This document shows, one piece after another, positions 58,254 through 64,000 of a DNA stretch of 64,000 nucleotides; the stretch's first letter is position 1, and each line of letters starts with the position of its first letter. Origin of the DNA: Rhizobium nepotum 39/7 (GTDB lineage Bacteria > Pseudomonadota > Alphaproteobacteria > Rhizobiales > Rhizobiaceae); NCBI RefSeq assembly GCF_000949865.1, contig NZ_JWJH01000001.1, positions 248,001-312,000 of the forward strand, in the 5' to 3' direction. The notes under the pieces were generated by a model. The model was not told the DNA's origin and ran no database searches. It saw nothing but the letters and a program-made list of their open reading frames with translations. The position numbers were made by a program, and so were the translations under genes.

Positions 58254-60590
58254 ATGGCAGTCACCGTCACTGCGGTTATTCTCTCGCTGATCGGCCTTGC
58301 GCTGTTCGGTTTCGGCTCTCAGCTCGTCATGCTGGGCGGGAGCCTGTATTACGTCCTTTCCGGACTGGCCTTCCTGTTGACGGCCATTCTGCTGTTCAAG
58401 CGCAACCGCGCAGCACTTCACGTCTATGCTCTTTTCATCGTCGCGACGCTTGCCTGGGCCGTCTGGGAAGTCGGCTTCGACTGGTGGCAGCTAGGCCCGC
58501 GCGGTGGCATCATCATTCTCATCGGTTTGTGGCTTTTGGTCCCGTGGGTCAGAAAACCGCTCGGTTTTTCCAGCCCGACAGGCTTGAATTACGGCCCGAA
58601 TGCCTGGCCGCTTGCGCTGTCGGTTCTCGCCTCCATCGTGGTGGCGGGATATTCCATGACGCAGGATCCGCATGACAAGCCGGGCTCACTGCCTCAGGAG
58701 ACGGTATCCGCCGCCCCTGTTTATGGCGGCAACGTGCCGGATGGCGACTGGCATCAATATGGCCGCACGCCCTATGGCCAGCGTTATTCGCCGCTCACCC
58801 AGGTCAATGTCGACAACGTCTCGCAGTTGAAGGAAGCCTGGCGTTACCAGACCGGCGACGTGAAGCTGCCGGATGACGTGGGGGAAACCACCTATCAGGT
58901 AACGCCGCTCAAGATCGGCAATACGCTTTATATCTGCACGCCGCACAATTGGGCGATCGCCATCGATGCCGCAACCGGCAAGGAAAAGTGGAAATACGAC
59001 CCGAATGTCGGTCTCAATCCGGACCGTCAGCACCAGACGTGCCGCGGCGTATCCTATTATGCCGAACCAAACGTCGCACAGGGCACGGTGTGCGCCGAGC
59101 GCGTTTATCTGCCGACTTCGGATGCGCGACTGATTGCGCTGGATGCGGCGACCGGTCAGGTCTGCACCTCCTTTGCCGATCAGGGTGTACTGCATCTCGA
59201 ACAGGGCATGAAATACAATCCCGCCGGTTATTATTATTCGACCTCGCCACCCGTGATTGCGGGGGGCAAGATCATCATCGGCGGCGCGGTGAACGACAAT
59301 TATTCCACGCAGGAACAGTCCGGCGTTATCCGCGCTTTCGATGTCAACACCGGTGCTCTCGTCTGGAACTGGGACTCCGGTAATCCGGCAAAGACCGAGC
59401 CGATTGCGGCAGGTGAAACCTACACCACCAACTCTCCGAACAGCTGGTCCGTGTTGAGTTATGACGAAGGGTTGGGTCTCGTCTACGTCCCGCTCGGCAA
59501 TCAGGTACCGGACCAGCTCGGTATGGGTCGCAGCGAGAATGTGGAGAAATATTCCTCCTCCATCGTGGCGCTTGATATCAATACCGGCAGAGATCGCTGG
59601 GTGCGCCAGACGGTTCACCACGATCTGTGGGATATGGATGTGCCAGCCCAGCCGGTGCTGCTCGACATCACCAAGGACGGCCAGACCGTTCCCGCACTTG
59701 TCGGTCCCACCAAGCAGGGCGACATTTACGTTCTCGACCGGCGCACCGGCGAGCCGCTTCTGCCGATCACGGAGGAACCGGCGCCGGGCGGGGCGATCCC
59801 TGAAGACTTCACCTCGCCAACGCAGCCGACGACGGCGCTGTCGTTCAAGCCGGAGCCGCTGCAGGAAAAGGACATGTGGGGCGTCTCCATGTTCGATCAG
59901 CTCGCCTGCCGTATCCGCTTCCACCAACTGAACTACGAGGGTCGTTACACCCCACCGTCTCTGACCGGCTCGATCATCTATCCGGGCAATTTCGGCACAT
60001 TCAACTGGGGCAGCGTCGCGGTCGATCCAGAACGCCAGGTGATGTTCGGCATGCCGACATATCTTGCCTTCACCTCGCAGCTTGTGCCGCGTGCCGACAT
60101 TCCGCCCAAGGGTCAGGACGAGAAGGGTAGTGAGCAGGGTTTGAACCGCAATGACGGCGCGCCCTATGGCGTATTCATGGGTCCGTTCCTCGGTCCGCTG
60201 CAAATCCCTTGCCAGGCGCCGCCGTGGGGTTATGTGGCAGGCGCCGACCTGCGCACCGGCGATATCGCCTACAAGCACAAGAACGGCACCGTTCATGACA
60301 TGACGCCGCTGCCGTTGCCCTTCAAGGTGGGTGTGCCGGGCATTGGCGGTCCGATGATCACCAAGGGTGGCGTTGCCTTCCTCGGTGCCGCCGTCGACAA
60401 CTATCTGCGCGCCTACGACCTCACCACCGGCAAGCAGCTATGGGAAGCACGTCTGCCGGCCGGCGGCCAGGCGACGCCCATGACCTATGCGCTGGATGGC
60501 GGCAAGCAATATGTCGTCATGGTCGCGGGCGGTCATGGTTCCGTCGGAACCAAGCCGGGCGACTATGTCATCGCCTATACCCTGCCATAG
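58254..60590 (+). CDS. gcd: Membrane-bound PQQ-dependent dehydrogenase, glucose/quinate/shikimate family
   Basis: 778 residues, close to E. coli Gcd (796). An N-terminal region (residues 1-140) contains about five membrane helices. The periplasmic beta-propeller follows: DGDWHQYGRTPYGQRYSPL, QHQTCRGVSYY, and HHDLWDMDVPAQPVLLDI with the catalytic Asp. It oxidises D-glucose (or quinate/shikimate) in the periplasm and passes electrons to ubiquinone. No pqq genes are in this window, so PQQ must come from elsewhere in the genome or from outside. Confidence 0.9.
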   Translation: MAVTVTAVILSLIGLALFGFGSQLVMLGGSLYYVLSGLAFLLTAILLFKRNRAALHVYALFIVATLAWAVWEVGFDWWQLGPRGGIIILIGLWLLVPWVRKPLGFSSPTGLNYGPNAWPLALSVLASIVVAGYSMTQDPHDKPGSLPQETVSAAPVYGGNVPDGDWHQYGRTPYGQRYSPLTQVNVDNVSQLKEAWRYQTGDVKLPDDVGETTYQVTPLKIGNTLYICTPHNWAIAIDAATGKEKWKYDPNVGLNPDRQHQTCRGVSYYAEPNVAQGTVCAERVYLPTSDARLIALDAATGQVCTSFADQGVLHLEQGMKYNPAGYYYSTSPPVIAGGKIIIGGAVNDNYSTQEQSGVIRAFDVNTGALVWNWDSGNPAKTEPIAAGETYTTNSPNSWSVLSYDEGLGLVYVPLGNQVPDQLGMGRSENVEKYSSSIVALDINTGRDRWVRQTVHHDLWDMDVPAQPVLLDITKDGQTVPALVGPTKQGDIYVLDRRTGEPLLPITEEPAPGGAIPEDFTSPTQPTTALSFKPEPLQEKDMWGVSMFDQLACRIRFHQLNYEGRYTPPSLTGSIIYPGNFGTFNWGSVAVDPERQVMFGMPTYLAFTSQLVPRADIPPKGQDEKGSEQGLNRNDGAPYGVFMGPFLGPLQIPCQAPPWGYVAGADLRTGDIAYKHKNGTVHDMTPLPLPFKVGVPGIGGPMITKGGVAFLGAAVDNYLRAYDLTTGKQLWEARLPAGGQATPMTYALDGGKQYVVMVAGGHGSVGTKPGDYVIAYTLP

Positions 60591-60613
60591 ATTTCGCAGG
60601 CTTCAGGCAAATA

Positions 60614-60646
60614 AAAAAACCGGAATGGTCGCCCATTCCGGTTTTT
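60614..60646. terminator. Bidirectional terminator between gcd and the DUF892 gene
   Basis: AAAACCGGAATGG pairs with CCATTCCGGTTTT around a 4-base loop. The plus strand ends in five T's and the minus strand in seven. Confidence 0.9.
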
Positions 60647-60669
60647 GCTTGCGTGGAATGCAGACAGGA

Positions 60670-61170
60670 TCATGCCGCTTTTTTCTGAGCGGCGGCATTG
60701 ACCGATGTCTTGGCGAGTGAGGTCAACGCGTCGTCTGTCTTGGATTCTTCCTTAAGCGTGGCATCCAGCAGGGAAACGACATTGCCGTGTCCGAGCTTTT
60801 CCGCCCAGGCCTTCAGGGTGCCATAACGGGCGATCTCGTAATGCTCGACCGCCTGGGCCGACGAGATGAGACCGGCATCGAGCGCTGCCGTGCCCTTGAA
60901 ATCGTCCATGATCTCCTCGCCCTCGGCGATGATGCCCTGGATCGCTTCGCAGGTCTTGCCCTGCGCCCGCTTGCCGATGATCTCGAACACCTCCTGCAGG
61001 CGTTCCACATGGCCTTGCGTTTCTTCCTTGTGTTTTTCAAATGCCTGTTTCAGCTTCGGGTCCGTTGCTGCCCGGGCCATCTTGGGCAGTGCTTTCAGGA
61101 TTTGCCTTTCGGCGTAATAAATATCCTTCAGCGTGTCGTAAAACAGGTCATCGAGTTTCTTCTCGGCCAT
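60670..61170 (-). CDS. YciE/YciF (DUF892) ferritin-like stress protein
   Basis: 166 residues, all helical. KKLDDLFYDTLKDIYYAERQILKALPKMARAATDPKLKQAF is the DUF892 signature and several Glu/His residues could bind a di-metal centre (AERQ, EETQGHVERL, EEIMDD, VEHYEIARYGTLKAWAEKL). Linked to oxidative and osmotic stress. The ATG at 61170 is preferred; an upstream frame to 61299 is poorly conserved. An EcfG-like promoter lies 60 bases upstream. Confidence 0.9.
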   Translation of the reverse strand: MAEKKLDDLFYDTLKDIYYAERQILKALPKMARAATDPKLKQAFEKHKEETQGHVERLQEVFEIIGKRAQGKTCEAIQGIIAEGEEIMDDFKGTAALDAGLISSAQAVEHYEIARYGTLKAWAEKLGHGNVVSLLDATLKEESKTDDALTSLAKTSVNAAAQKKAA

Positions 61171-61228
61171 TGTTCCTTCTCCCGTAGTGTGAAAATCTGG
61201 GACGTGCGCCCCATGCGCACGGGAGACA

Positions 61229-61253
61229 AACCCTTCGCCGTCCCTATGGTTCC
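61229..61253 (-). promoter_or_regulatory. EcfG-like promoter of the DUF892 gene
   Basis: On the minus strand GGAAC (61253-61249), 16 bases, GGTT (61232-61229). The -35 is a perfect match and the -10 differs by one base from CGTT. Confidence 0.5.
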
Positions 61254-61346
61254 GACTCCGTTGCGCGCAACGTTTATAATTGCCGCGCGGAACCAACATG
61301 CTCTCACCGAACTTACTATGGTGAAATTTCGGGAGGAGATGCGACC

Positions 61347-61832
61347 TTGCCTCAAAGCCTTGCAGAAGAATTTTCCATGAATATTTCCATTCCCTTCGAG
61401 GTGCTCCTTGTGCGGGTGTGCGGCGCGGTCATCCTGTGCGGCCTCATCGGTCTGGAGCGGGAATTTCACAAGAATACCGCCGGTTTGCGCACCAATATGC
61501 TGATCGGCCTTGCCGCAGTCACCTTCAGCGTCATCACCATTCACATGATGGAGACGATGGCGGAAGGTCATGAGGCAGCGCGGCTCGATCCCATCCGGCT
61601 GGTAGAGGCCGTGACGGCGGGCATCGCCTTTCTGGCGGCAGGTGTGGTCGTTTATACCAGAGGCGACGTCAAAGGTCTGACGACGGGCGCAAGCATGTGG
61701 CTGTCCGCCGCGATCGGCCTTTCCGCCGGTCTCGGCATGTGGCCGCTTGCCGTGCTTGCCGCTGGGGTCGGTATTGTCGTGCTGTGGGTGCTTCGCCGGG
61801 CGGAGGTCGCAGCCGGCATCAAGGAGGAATGA
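61347..61832 (+). CDS. MgtC/SapB family membrane protein
   Basis: 161 residues with four to five hydrophobic helices. VRVCGAVILCGLIGLEREFHKNTAGLRTNMLIGLAAVTFSVIT is the MgtC N-terminal signature. The C-terminal soluble domain of pathogenic MgtC is absent, so this is the short form. A TTG start at 61347 has GGAGGAG 8 bases upstream; an ATG at 61377 would remove ten residues. The gene is divergent from the DUF892 gene. Confidence 0.85.
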   Translation: MPQSLAEEFSMNISIPFEVLLVRVCGAVILCGLIGLEREFHKNTAGLRTNMLIGLAAVTFSVITIHMMETMAEGHEAARLDPIRLVEAVTAGIAFLAAGVVVYTRGDVKGLTTGASMWLSAAIGLSAGLGMWPLAVLAAGVGIVVLWVLRRAEVAAGIKEE

Positions 61833-61838
61833 CCGGCG

Positions 61839-63065
61839 TTAGCCAAACCGGAAGAGATCGGCGTCCGGGTCCTTGCCGCCATTGACGGCGGCGGCGATTA
61901 TTTCGGCGGCGATCTGGCTGAAGGTGATGCCGTTGCCGCCGAAACCCATGACAGCATAAACGTTCCTCATGCCGGGAACCGCGCCGATCAGCGGCAGGCC
62001 GGTGACGGTTGTGCCGAAGGCTGCCGCCCAGCGGTATTCCGGCTCGCCGATATCGATACCAAGAAGCTTTTCGACCTTGCTGCGGATTGTCTCCGTTTTC
62101 GCGGCGAGCTTGCGCTTCGATTGGTAGGAGATGGGATTGTCTTCATCCTCGCCACCGGCAATCAGGCGGCCGTCACGGTCGGTACGCAGGTAAAGATAGG
62201 GATCGGAGGCCTCCCAGACGAGGTGGCTTTTCAACCAGTCAGGTGGATCGATGCCCTTCGCACTCGCCAGCGCCCAGGTGGAGATGATCTTGTGTTTCGG
62301 GCTTTCAAGCGATTTCAGGAACTCATATCCGGTGCAGAAAACGACATTTCGGGCGGAAAGAATCCTGCCCTGTGCGGTGGCGATGACCACCTCGTCGCCG
62401 AGGTTTCTGAGATCGGTTATCTCAAGATGCGACACGATTTCAGCGCCGGCACCCGACGTGTGGCGCAACAGGCCCGCCGTCAGCTGCGCGGGATTGGCGG
62501 AGGCCGAAATATCGCTGAGGATAGCTCCGGTCCGCTCGATGGCGTAGTCGTTCCTCAGCTCAGTGGGGCCAAGGAAGCGAGCGGCGATCCCTGCTTCTTC
62601 ACGGGCTGCTGCTTCAGCCTTCAGCGCGCGTGAACCCATGTCGTCTCCGGCGACATAAAGCGCCTGTTTGCGTGCCATACCGCAGGAAATGCCGAGCGAG
62701 GAGACGATTTCCTCCAGACGCAGGACGGCGCGTGCGGAACGCTGCCACGCCCGGTCCGCAGCGTGCCTGCCGATCATCTTTCGAAGCTCGATCAGGGGTG
62801 TGTCGATCTCGTGCTGTATCATCGCGGTGCTGGCCACGCTGCTGCCCATCACCGGTTCGCTCCGGTCGACGACAAGCATGGATTGCCCCGGCCTGTGCAA
62901 GGCATGGGCCACCAGCGCGCCGCTGATGCCGGCGCCGACGACGATGGTGTCGTAACGGTCGGCATCAGGGGTCGTCCCGCTGCGGACGCCGATGCGCGGC
63001 GTATCGGCCCACAGGGGTTTTGACTGCCTGAGGTCGCGTTCCTTCGTCAGTTCCGATATCGGCAT
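61839..63065 (-). CDS. DAO-family FAD-dependent oxidoreductase
   Basis: 408 residues. The FAD motif YDTIVVGAGISGALVAHAL is near residue 40, and the C-terminal DAO region AFGTTVTGLPLIGAVPGMRNVYAVMGFGGNGITFSQIAAEII is typical of glycine oxidase-like or gamma-glutamylputrescine oxidase-like enzymes. It probably oxidises an amine or imino acid. AGGA lies 8 bases before the ATG. It is convergent with the MgtC gene, with only 6 bases between their ends. Confidence 0.87.
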   Translation of the reverse strand: MPISELTKERDLRQSKPLWADTPRIGVRSGTTPDADRYDTIVVGAGISGALVAHALHRPGQSMLVVDRSEPVMGSSVASTAMIQHEIDTPLIELRKMIGRHAADRAWQRSARAVLRLEEIVSSLGISCGMARKQALYVAGDDMGSRALKAEAAAREEAGIAARFLGPTELRNDYAIERTGAILSDISASANPAQLTAGLLRHTSGAGAEIVSHLEITDLRNLGDEVVIATAQGRILSARNVVFCTGYEFLKSLESPKHKIISTWALASAKGIDPPDWLKSHLVWEASDPYLYLRTDRDGRLIAGGEDEDNPISYQSKRKLAAKTETIRSKVEKLLGIDIGEPEYRWAAAFGTTVTGLPLIGAVPGMRNVYAVMGFGGNGITFSQIAAEIIAAAVNGGKDPDADLFRFG

Positions 63066-63134
63066 GAAATTGTCCTGAAAGGTCTCACGGCTCGGTATAG
63101 TCGGCGACGTTGGGTTTTTCCGGCTCCGTTACTT

Positions 63135-63575
63135 TTATTTAGCGGGATCGATGAGGGCGATGCCGAATTCGCGGCGATAGGTGCGCCGCAATTCTGCAGG
63201 TGTTTCGCGGATGACGACTTCGAGCGTCGGCCGCACCACGCCGTTCAGAAAATGGCCACCTTTCGTAGACCCGTCGGCAAAGCCGAGGACAACATGGAGG
63301 TGTGGATTTGGCGTGTGGTTCTCATCAAGGGTAATATCGCCGAGCAGACTTAGAACCTCACTTTGTTCCGTCACCGGTATTTCCTTGTATTCCCGCGTCT
63401 GGAGATCGAAGAAGGCGAGCGTCGCTGTCGCAAAGGCGCCGATTGCGGTTACCGAGGCGGCATTGATGTTTTCGGTCTTGGCAAAGCGACGGATCGCTTC
63501 GAACGCCTCTTCTTCCGGGTCGATGACGAGAATGAAGGTGCGTTCCGCGCCGCTTGCCAGCAATCTGCTTTTCAT
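63135..63575 (-). CDS. PCC (PPC) domain-containing protein, DUF296 family
   Basis: 146 residues, one whole domain. AERTFILVIDPEEEAFEAIRRFAKTENINAASVTAIGAFATATLAFFD is followed by LHVVLGFADGSTKGGHFLNGVVRPTLEVVI with conserved Asn/His residues of the PCC fold. Plant members bind AT-rich DNA; bacterial single-domain members have no agreed function. It lies downstream of the PfpI-type gene on the same strand and is likely co-transcribed. Confidence 0.85.
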   Translation of the reverse strand: MKSRLLASGAERTFILVIDPEEEAFEAIRRFAKTENINAASVTAIGAFATATLAFFDLQTREYKEIPVTEQSEVLSLLGDITLDENHTPNPHLHVVLGFADGSTKGGHFLNGVVRPTLEVVIRETPAELRRTYRREFGIALIDPAK

Positions 63576-63592
63576 GGGGTCCTCCTGGAAAA

Positions 63593-63615
63593 GTGCCGCC
63601 GCGCGCCGGCGGCAC
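63593..63615 (-). repeat. GC-rich inverted repeat between the PfpI and PCC genes
   Basis: GTGCCGCCG, 5 bases, CGGCGGCAC: a perfect 9-base stem between the stop of the DJ-1/PfpI gene and the PCC start. It is not followed by T's, so RNA stabilisation or processing is more likely than termination. Confidence 0.4.
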
Positions 63616-63630
63616 AGGAATGGCGCGGCC

Positions 63631-64000
63631 TCAGGCGGCCCGGCGTTCGTGGCGGCCTTCCTCGACCTCTTCGACGATTTTACCGACGAAGGCGTCGAGA
63701 TCGTCCGGGCTGCGGGAGGTGACGATGCCGTGGTCTGTCACGACCTTTTCGTCTTTCCAGTTGGCGCCGGCATTTTTGAGGTCGGTCTTGATCGACCAAT
63801 AGGAGGTGGCGTCGCGACCGTGCAGAGCATCCGCTTCCACCAGAAGCCAGGGGGCGTGGCAAATAGCGGCTACGACCTTGCCGGATTTGACGAAATCACG
63901 GACCACGCGCATCGCATCCTCGTCGTGGCGCAGAACATCCGGATTGATCTGGCCGCCCGGAAGGACCAGCGCGTCGAAATCATCCGATCTGACGTCCTTG
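63631..64000 (-). CDS. DJ-1/PfpI family protein (C-terminal part; gene runs off the right edge)
   Basis: About 122 C-terminal residues are visible. DFDALVLPGGQINPDVLR and VVAAICHAPWLLVEADALHGR carry the PfpI core, with the nucleophile Cys in AICHAPWLL next to the catalytic His. The end is charged (EEVEEGRHERRAA). Family members act as proteases, deglycases or chaperones in stress, and substrate cannot be told. The reading frame stays open to the window edge, so the true start lies outside. Confidence 0.9.
   Translation of the reverse strand, partial: KDVRSDDFDALVLPGGQINPDVLRHDEDAMRVVRDFVKSGKVVAAICHAPWLLVEADALHGRDATSYWSIKTDLKNAGANWKDEKVVTDHGIVTSRSPDDLDAFVGKIVEEVEEGRHERRAA

Noticed and set aside
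58686-60296. 536-codon frame opposite gcd
   Set aside because: Antisense shadow of a strongly conserved gene; no motif.

Overview
The window reads as ordinary, gene-dense alphaproteobacterial DNA. The gene content (tRNA-Ala next to a TIGR02300 protein and cmk-rpsA, NadQ-type control of nadABC, cydDCABX with an FNR-type box, EcfG-type stress promoters, an alpha-r14-like small RNA, a serine 3-dehydrogenase homologue) points to Rhizobiales, most likely Agrobacterium or Rhizobium. No rRNA, insertion sequence, prophage or CRISPR array was seen. Species and replicon cannot be settled from the sequence alone.

Left part (1-20340): the glycogen operon glgP-glgB-glgC-glgA on the minus strand, cut by the window edge inside glgA; an amino-acid racemase and class II amidotransferase pair facing an Lrp-type regulator; a sugar-catabolism group (aldose epimerase, beta-hydroxyacid dehydrogenase, idnO, and divergent idnD with GntR/IdnR-like palindromes); then a microaerobic respiration operon of a GbsR/MarR regulator with cydD, cydC, cydA, cydB and the 40-residue cydX, preceded by an FNR/FixK-type box.

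Middle (20340-43300): small stress genes behind a consensus EcfG promoter; the nadQ-nadA-nadB-nadC locus with twin operators just ahead of nadA; a PAS protein and a degenerate nuclease-fold protein; tRNA-Ala(GGC), TIGR02300, cmk and rpsA; three unrecognised proteins, two of which share a C-terminal motif; a short RNase D, a nucleoside deoxyribosyltransferase and a serine dehydrogenase homologue; a small RNA with three anti-Shine-Dalgarno loops; then an M24 peptidase and a complete dppABCDF-like transporter with an attenuator after the binding-protein gene.

Right part (43300-64000): a GntR regulator divergent from an enolase-superfamily enzyme; a luciferase-like monooxygenase; a LysR regulator divergent from a nine-gene cluster that joins a branched-chain-amino-acid-type ABC importer to a GMC oxidoreductase, 3-hydroxyisobutyrate dehydrogenase, acetoacetate-CoA ligase and 3-hydroxybutyrate dehydrogenase, which looks like one uptake-and-catabolism unit for short hydroxy acids or related alcohols. 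It is followed by a membrane PQQ glucose-type dehydrogenase, a YciF/DUF892 stress protein, an MgtC-like protein, a DAO-family oxidase, a PCC-domain protein and a DJ-1/PfpI protein cut by the right edge.

The best candidates for undescribed biology are the liv/GMC/hydroxy-acid cluster, the trio of unknown proteins at 30444-33848, and the regulatory layer of the cyd operon.
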